Of a stretch of DNA of 64,000 nucleotides, positions 21,641 through 32,459 are shown piece by piece. A program made the position numbers and the translations under genes. Source of the stretch: Rhabdophis nuchalis (lineage: Eukaryota > Chordata > Lepidosauria > Squamata > Natricidae); contig CM077644.1 in NCBI GenBank assembly GCA_039707465.1, positions 188,728,462-188,792,461 of the forward strand, written 5' to 3'. Each line of letters begins with the position of its first letter. The stretch's first letter is position 1. The notes under the pieces are model-generated. The model was not told the DNA's origin. It did not search any database and saw nothing but the letters and a program-made list of their open reading frames with translations.

Positions 21641-23253
21641 AAGGTTTGTGGGATTGTGAAAGAGCCATATGCCCCAAACTAGTTAGTAATAGCTCATCCA
21701 TCTTTGTTCAAAGACTCTTTGGTTTCTGCTTTCCTTAGGTATAGGTAGTGGAAAGAATGAAGACACTTGAGAGAAATATGAGATACTAAAGGGCTGTGAA
21801 GTTTTAACCCAGCACAGATAGAAAACTGATATTGACACGGACTAAGTCACATTGAATACGTGTTTCTTCCTCTTCCTATAGAATAACAGACAGATATTTT
21901 TTAAAGATTTGTCTTCAGACTTAAGGCAGCTAGTTGAATATCTGGTGTGATGGAATGCTGTAATGTTCTCTGTGGGTGGCCTTAGGCAAACGGCTAATTC
22001 CCCATCGCTACAGGATTACTGTGATTGTGTATATGAAATTCTATGAAATGTGCTGTGAAAATACCACATAGCAATAGTAGAAGAGAATGTAATGCAATCT
22101 TTTACACCATGTAGTTTGCTTTTACGATGCAAATTAATAACTTACATTTAAGCCACTGAATAGAATTATATAGTTTTCCATTGAAATTCCTAAGCCATTT
22201 ACTTCAGAGTAAAGTGGTTAATGTCCTTTAACTGCTCTGGGATGAATACTCAGGATTTCCTTTGTCTCCAGTGCTGTAATAGTAAGTGTGATTGACAGAA
22301 GTATTTATGCCCATTGGCTGTCTTTTTCGTGACAGTAGGAACATGCAGACACACGTAATGGCAAACATGCTTTGCATTTCTCACATTAAAACTTTGTTTG
22401 CTCATGACAGATGCTTTGCAAATCTGAGCGAGCTGAAAACTGGCACAGCAGTAGCACTGTTCCAAATCCATGACATAGAAGGCATTTCGTTTCCCAAGTG
22501 CCACAGAGAAACAGAACAGTGTTGGCTAGCAGCAAACGATATGTATGAAAGATTTCAATTCACACATTCCAGTCTGGAGGGCATTCCATAAAAATGAAAA
22601 GGGAAAGTTCTCGGTAGTTCTCTCTTCTTGCTTAACAAAATAAAAACAATTTATATCAACAGTTGCTATTGTTTTTTCTCTTTCCTGTTTGGCATGGAGA
22701 GAAGAATAAAAGTACTTAGTATTCCAGTGTATCAGTCTCAGATTTTCAAAGGGCTTTTCATTTAGAATTCTTGTTATCTTTACAATAACAGCAAAGGAGA
22801 CTTGTATTACACCGTATTGCAGATGGATTAACTGACGGATTGCGATGTACTGTCAGACAGTCTGATTTAGCGATACAGTACATTTACGTGTGTTTTCCAT
22901 TCAAATTGAAAGGAAACTATAGCAGTCCTGGCCAGAAAGAACTCCAAGAGTAACAGACCTATGAGCTGCACATTGTTGGAGCTGTGTGTAGTTGATGGTA
23001 ACAAGTTGTCCACTCTTGTTGCAAAGTCTCCTTGCAAAATGGATGATTAGCAGCTGGACCAACTTCCTGATTTCTGGCTGCTACTGTAGTCACTGTACAA
23101 TTTCAAAATTTTTAGAAAGATGTGTGTTGGGATTATGTGGATGTGTAGCACTACTGATCCTTCATTTTTGAAAAATAAAAAAAAAGTTCAGGTATTTGTC
23201 CAGTTTCCTTCAGATTTATATTTTAACTCAGAACATTGCCATATGTTGGAATA
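21641..23253. other. Unannotated stretch
   Basis: No repeat is recognised. A 99-codon frame at 22292-22591 has no familiar domain or splice context, so I do not call it a gene. Confidence 0.4.
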
Positions 23254-23261
23254 CATTAGAA

Positions 23262-23490
23262 GAGACGTGTCAAACACATGGCCTGCAGGCCAGATCTAGT
23301 CCACGATAGGTCTAGAGTTATCCCGCAGAGCCGTCCCAGAGATGGCGAGGGAGCAGCCCCTGCTGCCTTGGCCCACCCCAGCCACTCCCACCAAGTCAGC
23401 CGCAACAACCAGGCCTTCCCCCCCCTAGCCCCCCCAAGGACAAACAAAATCCTGATACGGCCTACAATGGGATCGAGTTTGACACCCCTG
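23262..23490. mobile_element. hAT-type non-autonomous element
   Basis: The right end GTTTGACACCCCTG mirrors the left GTGTCAAAC. Flanks CATTAGAA (23254-23261) and TGTTAGAA (23491-23498) are an imperfect 8-bp duplication. The inside is GC-rich and non-coding. Confidence 0.7.
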
Positions 23491-23702
23491 TGTTAGAATA
23501 TATTTTGTATTGCAACAACTACAGAATTATTCAGCCAGTAGAGGGCAGTATTTAGTTTGCATCTATGATTATAATCTATGATTCTGAGGAGAGTTTCCTG
23601 ACAGTTGAAACCATTAAGCATTTCAAGAAAATTATATTATCAAAGTAATATATAATTTAAGTCAGGGGCATTTGGAAAGTTGACCATGTATTTCACCCAA
23701 AC

Positions 23703-23805
23703 CAGGAGTCTGCAAAGTTGGCTCTTTAAAGACTGGTGGACTTCAACTGCCAGAATTCTGGGAGTTGAAGTCCACCAGTCTTTAAAGAGCCAACTTTGCA
23801 GACCC
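23703..23805. mobile_element. Hairpin MITE, eroded ends
   Basis: CAGGAGTCTGCAAAGTTGGC and its complement form a near-perfect palindrome around GAATTC. The right tip is damaged and no clean target duplication is seen. Confidence 0.75.
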
Positions 23806-25070
23806 TTCACCTAACCCAAATCACTTAGTCATGGAAGGAAAAGCCCAGTTTCAACCTTTACAGTTGATTTATCTTGGATGGCTGTAGGCTTTTTTATGGC
23901 AAAAGAACTAATGTATTAATTGCTAGTGGTAGTTGCATTGTGTCTCTAGACAAGGAAGTAGCAAAAGCATAACTTTGGAATGTAGTTGCTGTTCAGTAGT
24001 TGCATCAAGGCTGAATTTTGTTGAATTTATTCTAATTATATTGCTAATAGTTCTTTTTTTGAATCCTGACATGCTTTCCATTTCCATTTGTGCATGGTTT
24101 TTCTTCTTCCAACACAGCTGAGCTCACATTTTATTTTTTAATTGGGGAGGAGCTGAGCCCACTACTATAAGAAGAAATAATATCCTTATTAATCTCTATT
24201 ATGTGATCCTATTTATAGAGCATCATAGTAAAGATAATTGAGGTTTTTCAAAGTCATGGATGATTATACATAGAAACAGGAGAGCTCAGTGGCCGGATTC
24301 AGGAATTATGAAGCAATGCAGTGTAGCCTTTATTATAGATTTATAATATAAATACAGTTTCTTTATAAAGGGGGAGGGAATAAACATAGCGTTAATTATA
24401 GTAAATTTAGAAGAAGAAGAAATAAGAGGAGAAAATGGCTTTGAGATAATTTAAATTGTTCAAGGAGAAAATACTTACATTAATTGTCACTAATCCCATA
24501 GTCCCAATTCAACAGAAAAGAAATAAATAAAATGAGTTGAAGCTCCAAAGAGGAAATGCTCGTTTTAATGGCTTATGAACATGAAAGAGCTTTAATAGCA
24601 ATTTGCCCAACCACACTAATCAGTATGGGGCTGTACTTGCATCTTATCAATTACCACAAAGAAAATAACAGGCTAATAAAGTCTTATTCATACTTTGCCA
24701 AAAAGAAGGCAGAGGAATAAAAGAGGCAAGGGCTAATAAAAATCAGATTATGGATTCTGTCCAAACCAATTATGGTAACCTAAGCTTTTGGGATGAAGAT
24801 TAGAAATGAATGCCAGTTAACAATCATAGTGTATAGATGAGCTACTTAAAGAACTCTTCAACTGGGTAGTCCTTCAGATAAAAATTTGATTTAATCTCAA
24901 AGTCAAATGAAGACTCATGGTTGCTCATAAATTGTACAGTGTTTTTAAGGTTGGATAAAACGTTATTTTCCCTTGTCTAGCGAAAATTTTGGAAATCCTC
25001 CAAATTTAGAGACCACATTGGAGGCAAAAATGGGAGGAATCACCCCTCCATTCTAATCTGGAGATAGAAG
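23806..25070. other. Unannotated stretch
   Basis: Nothing recognisable is seen. Confidence 0.45.
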
Positions 25071-25078
25071 TAATTCTA

Positions 25079-25214
25079 CTAGGGGTCTGCAAAGTCGGCT
25101 CTTTTAAGACTGGTGGACTTCAACTCCCAGAGTTTCCCAGCCAGCATAGCTGGCTGGGGAATTCTGGGAGTTGAAGTCCACCAGTCTTAAAAGAGCCGAC
25201 TTTGCAGACCCCTG
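25079..25214. mobile_element. Hairpin MITE
   Basis: AGGGGTCTGCAAAGTCGGCT pairs with the right end over about 60 bp. It belongs to the same subfamily as 23703-23805. Confidence 0.85.
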
Positions 25215-25848
25215 TAGGGAAATACTGCACAGGGTTTTTACCCATTTCTTTTTCCTTTTACTGCGCTACGATTAGCAAATGTTATCAAGTAATTAACTTT
25301 ACCCATTTCAGTGAATTCTAAACACGATGACAGCAATGAACTTTGTATAGTTTCAGTGGTAGGAAAAATAGAACAGAAAATGTTTTTTGTTAATACCCTA
25401 ATGAATAGATATCAAACAATTGGTTTTTAGCACATTTTATTGAATAGCAAAAAAAGTAAGGAAAAGCAATGGGGTATTATCGAAATAAATTATTCTTTAA
25501 AAAAAAGGACCTAGCACACAAAATGCTTTCCAAATCTAATAAATGTTATGAATGTGATGCCTAGGAACATTATTTTGCAAGTCTGTGTAAACTTTTTTTT
25601 TCTTGGACCAAAGAATTTTAGTTTAAGACTCTGAACAATGAAGGGAAGGCTATTAAAATAGGACTGTGGGGTAGAAATTAATGGTCGTATATCATCCTTA
25701 TCTAGTGTCCCACTTATTGTTCCTTGAGGATTTCTAACCATTATTTTCATGTATAACCATTTCTAACCATTATTTTCACTTATAAGTTCATTTTATTGTC
25801 TTTGTGCTCTGTTCTTACAAGTCCAAACTGTATAGCAGTACATTTATA
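25215..25848. other. Unannotated stretch
   Basis: Nothing recognisable is seen. Confidence 0.45.
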
Positions 25849-25920
25849 CCGCCGCCCTGGGTCCTTGCAAGGAGAAGGGCGGGGTATAAATTTGAAAAAT
25901 AATAATAAAAAAAAAAAAAT
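25849..25920 (+). mobile_element. CR1/L2-type LINE 3' tail
   Basis: GCCGCCCTGGGTCC followed by AGAAGGGCGGGGTATAAAT and an A-rich tail matches the end of the LINE at 8372-8678. Confidence 0.7.
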
Positions 25921-25956
25921 GTAAGAAAAGTGTATGCTTTTAAGAATGCTCAGAAC

Positions 25957-26318
25957 AAGTAGTCGTTGGCTTCAGCCAGTTCATTTAGGTTACAACGGTG
26001 CTGAAAAAAAGTGACTTATTACTGTTTTCCACAGTTATAATTGTTGCAGCATCCCTATGATTAAAATCTAGATGCTTAGCAACTGACTTATATTTATGAA
26101 GGTTGCAATATACTGAGATCATGTGATCTCCTCTTGTGACCTTCTGACAAGCAAAGTCAATAGGGAAGCCAGATTCACTTAACTGCAGTGTCTCATTTGA
26201 CAGCTGCAGTGATTCATGTAACAACTATGGCAAGAAAGAGCAAAATTCACTTAACAACTGTCTCACTTAGCATCTGAAATTTTGGGCTCAATTGTGGTTG
26301 TAAGTTGAGGAATACCTG
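25957..26318 (-). mobile_element. TIR element of the CAGGTAGTCCTCGACTT type
   Basis: The plus-strand right end is AAGTTGAGGAATACCTG, flanked by TA. Internally it carries repeated CACTTAACAA-like units. It is a non-coding DNA transposon derivative; a fuller copy is at 63223-63597. Confidence 0.6.
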
Positions 26319-26798
26319 TAATAAAAATAAAAAATAAGAGATTATGGATGAGGAGGAAAAAAAGGTAAAGAAATTAAAAGGAAATTTATTACACACAAAA
26401 TTGTGCATATAAAACATATAGACAGAAATATGCATTGTGTATTTATAATTATTTATTAAATTTCATTTTTTTTGCTCTGTAGTTAGAGTAGAAACAGCTC
26501 AGGTTCATTTAGTCCAGCAATCTATGTCCCAGAATAGGTAACGGATTCATTTTGGAAGTTTACAAGTCTGGACTAGAGGATGACAGTCCTTTGTCAATGT
26601 CACTTCTTAGCTGCCATTGTAAGACATGTTGCCATTCAGGAGATAGTAAACAGTCATCAATCATAGTTACTGATAGTTTCCATGAACTTGACCAGTACCA
26701 TCTAAAACCATCTGAATTGGCTTCTGTTATGCTAGCATGTGCTATATATAAAAAAGACAAATTAATGCAAAATATTTCATTTAGTGTCATTGGATGAC
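26319..26798. other. Unannotated stretch
   Basis: Nothing recognisable is seen; this is the left flank of the LTR element. Confidence 0.45.
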
Positions 26799-26803
26799 CT
26801 GAG

Positions 26804-27152
26804 TGTTAGATTCTCAGAAGGGTTGAGAATAGAGGGAGTCCAAGCCAGGTTTGCTCAACACAACAGCCCTTTATTTTAGGCAGGTTAAATAACAGTAGGA
26901 ACAAGTACAAAAGAAATAGGCGGTAGACAGGGGCTCCCGCGCTTTGACAGCTCTTTATATTGGAGCTGTCAAAGGGAAGAACCAATCAGGCTGCGGCAAG
27001 AGCCGGCTTCCCGCCAGGCGCGCCTCAGCCAATCAGGCGCGTCTGTCGGACAGCCTACTTGCAACAGCCAGTCTCCATGGCTTCTCGGAGGCAGTCTGGA
27101 AAACCTGCAGCCGGTCGTAACTCGAGACCGGTCGCAGGTCGAGGATATAACA
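26804..27152 (-). repeat. 3' LTR of the Gypsy-type element
   Basis: TGTTAGATTC to GGATATAACA on the plus strand, ending in TG...CA as usual. It differs from the other LTR by four transitions. Confidence 0.95.
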
Positions 27153-27167
27153 CCCCTTTCCCCCCTC
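27153..27167 (-). other. Polypurine tract
   Basis: The minus strand reads GAGGGGGGAAAGGGG immediately before the 3' LTR, the expected plus-strand DNA primer site. Confidence 0.85.
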
Positions 27168-27354
27168 GGTCTGCGCATGCTCAAAGAACTGTCTGTTCTG
27201 ATGAACGAGCATGCGTAGTCTGTCAAGTAGGCGGGGCGGCGCCAGGAACGCCCAGACCGTCTCAGTTGTTGGTGAGAAGTCGAAGAGGTAGGATGCCCCT
27301 GTGCGAGCTCCTCCCTTCGGGGAGTGGAGCTCCAGGTGGTGACGTCATCGGGGC

Positions 27355-29808
27355 CTACTCGCAGAGGCGGAGCCTTCTGAGCCGGTAAGTCGGGGCGAGG
27401 GGGCGCGGCGTTCGGAGCACAGTTTGTTGGATGCCGGTTGGTTGCGGCGTTGCAGGGCGGGTCCTTAGGCGCAAGGGCCCGCACGTCCCCAGCGGTTTGA
27501 GATAGTTTTTGAAGTGTATGCCGGAAGGCGGCGTCCAGTTCAGGCGGGCCTGAGAAAGCGAAGGCCCCGAGCGGTTTCTCGGAGAACGAGTTGACTGGCC
27601 CAACCGGGGCAACGGGGCAGGGCGGCTCCGACGATGGTCCGCAGGTGTAGGTAGGCGGCGCCTTAGCTGATCCAAGTGGCGCCGCCACTCGGACCCGTCC
27701 GGGAGGCTGACCCTAAAAGAGCAGGGACCCGTTAGCTCGGTTACAGTGGCCGGAACCCACTTAGTGTCCCCGGCATAGTGACGGGCGTACACAGGGTCCC
27801 CGGGCTGGAAAAGGCGGGGAGGTGGAACCCCCAGGTTACAAGGCTGCACGTCGTTGTATGCCGGGTGCAGCCTGTCCAAGGTGGTCCGCAGGCGGCGACC
27901 CATCAAGAGCTCGGCGGGGCTTTTCCGTGTGGCTGGGCAAGGGGTGGAATGCTGACCTAACAGGTAAGCAGCCACCCTTGCAGGCCAGTCCCCTTTGGTC
28001 ATCCGTCCCAGAGCCTCCTTGGCCGAGCGGACGGCCCGTTCCGCCCGACCATTGGAGGCCGGATGATAAGGGGCCACTGGCGCGTGGCGGATCCCTTGCG
28101 AGGCCAGGAATTCCTGGAAGGTGGCGGACTGGAACTGGGGCCCGTTGTCGGACACCACGATGTCCGGCAACCCGTGCGTCGCGAAGAGGCGGCGCAAGGC
28201 CCTGACCGTACTCTCGGCTGTAGTGGAAGCCATCAAGATGACCTCCACCCAGCGGGAGTAGGCGTCCACGACCACCAGGAATGTTTGGCCTCGGAAGGGG
28301 CCCGCGAAGTCTATGTGGAGCCTGGACCAAGGGCTCCGGGGCAAGTCCCACTCCCTGGGCGGGGCGACCGGAGGGGCGGGGCGGGTGGACTGGCAAGGGA
28401 CACAACCCCCGACCCAGGCAGCCACCTCCGCATCCATGCCCGGCCACCACACATAGCTGCGGGCGAGCGCCTTCATCCAAGCTATGCCGGGGTGGTCGGC
28501 GTGGAGCGTCCGTAGCACCTGGTGACGGAGAGGGGGGGGAACGATGACCCGATCCCCCCAGCACAAGCAGCCGCTGTGGAGCGAAAGCTCCAGCTGGCGT
28601 GTCTTGTACGGCCAAAAATCTTCGGCCACGCTGCCCTGAGGCCACCCTCGCAGGACCCAGGTGGAGACCTGGGACAGGACAGGGTCAGCCCTCGTTCGGG
28701 CGGCGACGTCCGAGGACGTCAAAGGCAGGCCTGAGTCTGCCACAGACAAGACGGACAGCGCCGGCACCGGCTCCTCGTCCGTCTTGGGGAGGGGGCACCG
28801 GCTCAGGGCATCGGCGTGCCCAAGCTGCTTGCCCGGACGGTAGTACAGCGTATAACTATACGCTGCCAGGAACTCCGTCCATCTGGTCATCCTGGGGGAG
28901 AGGATGGGGGGGGTCGGACGGTCACCGGCCAATAGCCCAAGGAGAGGCTTATGGTCTGTGAAGACAGCAAAAGTCCGACCATACAGGTATTGGTGGAACT
29001 TTTTGATGCCGGACACCATAGCCAGAGCCTCCTCATCGGCGGGTGCGGCGGCGCGGCAGGCGGCGGCCAAGTGTCCCTTTCGGCCGCAGCGGCGGCAGGT
29101 GGCGGCCCTGAACGGGCAGTCGGCCCGGGGGTGCTTCCCCCGGCAGCCCCAGCATCTATTGGAAGCCGGCTGGGGCGGCTTGCGGCCGGCGGACCGCACG
29201 TAGGCGACTTGGTCGTCCTCGTCAGGGTCGTCGGATTCCTCCACCAGGCATGCGCGCGCGGACGGCTGGCGGTCCAAGTCTCTGTCCAGGACCGAGGACT
29301 CGGACATCTCGAATGCCCGAGCCTCGTCCACCGCCTGTTCTAGGGTCAGTTCAGCGCGGGCCAGCAGGCGCCTTCTGAGGCGGATCTCCCTGAGGCCCCA
29401 GATGAACTGCTCTAGCAGCGATTCGCCCAGGAACTCCGCGGCGAAAGCGCACGGAATGGCGGCCATACGGAGCGCCTTGAGGAATTCGGCCACCGACTGG
29501 TCAGGCCTCTGGAGGCACTTTCTGAAGGCAAAGCGGTGGGTCATCCGTGACGGCACCGGGGCGTAGTGTGCCCGGAGCCGTTCGATCAATGTGTCCCACG
29601 GCATCTCATATACTTCAGTCGGCGCGGCCACGGTGCGGGCGGTCGCGAACAGCTCTGTGCCGCCGCAGCCCAGAAAATGTCCCAATTTTCTCGCCGGGGG
29701 CAGCGCCCCGTAGTCGTTCGCCAGCACGAAGCACTCGAACCGTGCCATAAAAGAAACCCAGGTCTCCTTCGACGAGTCGAACGGAGCGAAGGGAGGGACG
29801 GAACCCAT
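27355..29808 (-). CDS. Gag-RNase H-integrase fusion ORF (817 aa)
   Basis: One open frame encodes a Gag capsid-like region (about residues 1-200), two zinc knuckles (C219-C222-H226-C231 and C238-C241-H246-C251), then after a short joint the RNase H part of Pol (E259/E260, D285 in TDHKPLL, D333 in HADALSR), an integrase zinc domain (H436, H439, C469, C472), an integrase core with D500, D554 and E590 (spacing D-35-E), and a GPY/F-like module (GPCSFRV, about 694-700). Protease and the reverse transcriptase palm with its YxDD box are absent. The join near residues 252-260 keeps the frame, which suggests one clean deletion. The stop is at 27355. It may still make a protein, but could not copy itself. 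Confidence 0.88.
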   Translation of the reverse strand: MGSVPPFAPFDSSKETWVSFMARFECFVLANDYGALPPARKLGHFLGCGGTELFATARTVAAPTEVYEMPWDTLIERLRAHYAPVPSRMTHRFAFRKCLQRPDQSVAEFLKALRMAAIPCAFAAEFLGESLLEQFIWGLREIRLRRRLLARAELTLEQAVDEARAFEMSESSVLDRDLDRQPSARACLVEESDDPDEDDQVAYVRSAGRKPPQPASNRCWGCRGKHPRADCPFRAATCRRCGRKGHLAAACRAAAPADEEALAMVSGIKKFHQYLYGRTFAVFTDHKPLLGLLAGDRPTPPILSPRMTRWTEFLAAYSYTLYYRPGKQLGHADALSRCPLPKTDEEPVPALSVLSVADSGLPLTSSDVAARTRADPVLSQVSTWVLRGWPQGSVAEDFWPYKTRQLELSLHSGCLCWGDRVIVPPPLRHQVLRTLHADHPGIAWMKALARSYVWWPGMDAEVAAWVGGCVPCQSTRPAPPVAPPREWDLPRSPWSRLHIDFAGPFRGQTFLVVVDAYSRWVEVILMASTTAESTVRALRRLFATHGLPDIVVSDNGPQFQSATFQEFLASQGIRHAPVAPYHPASNGRAERAVRSAKEALGRMTKGDWPARVAAYLLGQHSTPCPATRKSPAELLMGRRLRTTLDRLHPAYNDVQPCNLGVPPPRLFQPGDPVYARHYAGDTKWVPATVTELTGPCSFRVSLPDGSEWRRHLDQLRRRLPTPADHRRSRPAPLPRLGQSTRSPRNRSGPSLSQARLNWTPPSGIHFKNYLKPLGTCGPLRLRTRPATPQPTGIQQTVLRTPRPLAPTYRLRRLRLCE

Positions 29809-29893
29809 AGCGATCGTACCGCAAAAAAAAGCAATGTAAAAAAAAAATTTTCGTGAGGAAAATTTCTTTCCTTAGTAATCGGAGCTCTGCCTG

Positions 29894-29911
29894 ATCCCAC
29901 CTTCGTCGCCA
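29894..29911 (-). other. tRNA primer-binding site
   Basis: The minus strand reads TGGCGACGAAGGTGGGAT one base after the 5' LTR. Its complement ends in CCA and closely resembles the 3' end of a vertebrate tRNA-Ser (GCT type) from memory. Confidence 0.75.
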
Positions 29912-29912
29912 G

Positions 29913-30261
29913 TGTTAGATTCTCAGAAGGGTTGAGAATAGAGGGAGTCCAAGCCAGGTTTGCTCAACACAACAGCCCTTTATTTTAGGCAGGTTAAATA
30001 ACAATAGGAACAAGTACAAAAGAAATAGGCAGTAGACAGGGGCTCCCGCGCTTTGACAGCTCTTTATATTGGAGCTGTCAAAGGGAAGAACCAATCAGGC
30101 TGCGGCAAGAGCCGGCTTCCCGCCAGGCGCGCCTCAGCCAATCAGGCGCGTCTGTCGGACAGCCTACTTGCAACAGCCAGTCTCCATGGCTTCTCGGAGG
30201 CAGCCTGGAAGACCTGCAGCCGGTCGTAACTCGAGACCGGTCGCAGGTCGAGGATATAACA
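29913..30261 (-). repeat. 5' LTR of the Gypsy-type element
   Basis: Same length as its partner at 26804-27152, with 345 of 349 positions identical by eye. Confidence 0.95.
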
Positions 30262-30266
30262 CTGAG

Positions 30267-30657
30267 TTCCAACACATATGCAAGAGAAAAGCCACTTTCT
30301 CTCATTATCTGTGCCGTTCATGATTTTATGTACTTCGCAGATCTCTCATTATCTTCCTTTGTTCTCAGTTAATGAGCCCCAGCTGCTGAAGGGCAGCTGT
30401 TCCATCCCCCTGATCATTTTCATTGAACTTCTTTGAACTTTTCTAGTTGTGTCATAATTAAATTGGTGTTTCTCAACTTTGGAACCTTTAAGATGTTTGG
30501 ATTTCAACTCAAGCTGGAGAGGTATTCTGCAAGATGAAATTCAGAATACCTGAAGGTGCAAACATTGAGAAACAGTGACTTAAGTGACTTAAGATATGGG
30601 GATCAGAACTTCATACGTAGTCCCTTGTATTGTATTCCGTTGTATTATCTTAGATAT
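30267..30657. other. Unannotated stretch
   Basis: No named repeat is seen apart from some CR1-like wording near 30340-30450. Confidence 0.35.
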
Positions 30658-30665
30658 GTATATAT

Positions 30666-30891
30666 CAGTGGTAGTCAACCTGGTCCCTACTGCCCACTAG
30701 TGGGCGTTCCAGCTTTCAGGGTGGGCGGTAGGGGTTCTGTCTGATACTGAAGCGCTTTCCTTTTTTTAATGTAATTGACTTCTCTACTATATAAATCACC
30801 ATTACTGTGGAACCAGTGGGCAGTTGGAAAATTTTACTACTAACAGAGATACAAAAGTGGGCTGTAGGTATAAAAAGGTTGACTCCCTCTG
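30666..30891. mobile_element. hAT-type MITE
   Basis: Left end CAGTGGTAGTCAACCTGGT pairs with right AAAAGGTTGACTCCCTCTG. A perfect 8-bp duplication, GTATATAT, lies at 30658-30665 and 30892-30899. It is a different family from the hairpin MITEs. Confidence 0.88.
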
Positions 30892-30899
30892 GTATATAT

Positions 30900-32245
30900 G
30901 GACATTATTATAATCACTTCCATTTCAATTGCTTAATGATTTCAGGAATTGTGGTTATTTGTACATAGTACAGCTGCTATGTACTGTATTAAGAGTTTCT
31001 TCCACCGTGAATTCACAGTCCTTTTCCTGGCTAGTCACTGCCAGCTCAAATCCCATTAATAGTGAGATTTGCATTTGTTCTGCCAATGTGCATTATACTT
31101 GTTTTTGTTTTTACAACTGTTTTTTGCTATTTAAGCCTGTTCCCACAATTTGAAAAGATCCCATTGGAAATCTTAACAATTCCTTTTAATTTTACCTCCT
31201 AGAACAGTTTGGTACCATCGGCAAATACAGCCAATTTTCTTAGTCACCTATGTGACTAAGAGGAAAAGCCTTTAGTGGCCAGCACGAACATTTCCTTCCC
31301 TTTGTTTTCTCCTCCGGGAATTTCAGGCAGTCTAAAGAGCAACACACCTGGTTTGCAATGGTAAAAGAAAAAGGAAACAGCTGAGAGTACTAGAGTGTGC
31401 CGGTGACCTTGGTGGTAGAGTTGTGTTGTGTGGGAAAGCAAAAAGGAGGAATTTGCAGCCGAGGGAGAAGAACAGCTGTATCATCTCAACAGGCAATTGA
31501 TTGTTAAAAGAGGAGCAGGCTTGGACTTCACCATTTCAACAGCAAAGAAGCTGAAAGGAGAAGCAGAGGCCAGCAGCAGCATCGAGAAGCTAAAGCCAGC
31601 ACTTTTGGTAAAGTCTTGTCTCCCTTCTCCTCCCCCTCCAGCCCCCCCCCCCCCCCAGCACAAACTGAGAAACTGCCAATTCTTCAGCAGCAATTTAGGA
31701 CAGTTGGTGACAGCAACAGAAGCCAACTTGCAGGTGGTTAAATGGTGGCTAGAGACTTTGATATAAGTTCAAGCAATACAGACTGCTTAGAAATAAGAAA
31801 TGCACATAGACAAAGACCAAGATGTGAGTAGAACTAAAGTATAAGGCAGCATAGGCTTAATAAGTGGTAAAATAGGGTGCAAATAACTTTGTTCTCTATT
31901 ATTAAAACTTTGGAGAGAGGGGAGACGGTAAAGCTTCCATCACCATCAGGAAAGACAAAACCAATATATTTGTTGCTGGTCTTTACCATTTTCCAAAAGA
32001 AGCATCTCAGAAGCTATAATGCTAGATGATCTGCACAAGCTAAAAAAAACAATCCCAGTTCTAGTATCTGAAGTCTCTACTTTGCACATCTCACTAATGT
32101 GAGAACACCTATCTATCTTCCAGAACACTATATATAATACCCTATATTTATTCTCACAACAGTAAAAAAATATAGGACTATGTGATAAAGGTCTGTCCCT
32201 AATCACCAGGCAACCTTCATAGCTAAGCAAAACTTCAATGTATAC
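30900..32245. other. Unannotated, with an unexplained open frame
   Basis: A 112-codon frame at 31428-31766 is Glu/Lys-rich and then Pro-rich over a poly-C run (31646-31656). A GTAAAG donor-like site occurs at about 31609. I know no matching family and do not call it a gene. Confidence 0.3.
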
Positions 32246-32252
32246 ACATAAC

Positions 32253-32459
32253 CAGTGGTGAAATTCATTTCTTTTTACTACCAGTTCTGTGGGTATGGTG
32301 TGGTGTGGCTTGGTGGGCGTGGCATGGGAAAGATACTGCAAAATCTCCATTCCCACTCTGAGACCAGCCAGAGGTGACATTTGCTGGTTCTCCGAACTAC
32401 TCAAAATTTCTGTTACTGGTTCTCCAGAACCTGTCAGAACCTGCTGGATTTCACCCCTG
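32253..32459. mobile_element. hAT-type MITE, eroded
   Basis: CAGTGGTGAAATTCA at the left and GGATTTCACCCCTG at the right pair, as in the 16606-16918 family. The flanks CACATAAC and CATGCAAC are at best a decayed duplication. Confidence 0.75.

Larger units (their letters stand above)
26799..30266 (-). mobile_element. Ty3/Gypsy-type LTR retrotransposon, internally deleted
   Basis: Two 349-bp LTRs (26804-27152 and 29913-30261) flank a 2.76-kb inside, and the 5-bp duplication CTGAG lies at 26799-26803 and 30262-30266. On the minus strand the order is LTR, primer-binding site, gag fused to RNase H and integrase, polypurine tract, LTR. Protease and most of the reverse transcriptase are missing, so it could move only with help. 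It is much more GC-rich than its surroundings. Confidence 0.95.

Noticed and set aside
22292..22591. Possible unknown exon of 99 codons
   Set aside because: There is no recognised domain or splice-site pair and both strands are open here.
26969..27688. Second minus-strand gene of 239 codons in the LTR element
   Set aside because: It lies in another frame across the LTR and the end of the fusion ORF, with no env-like or other domain.
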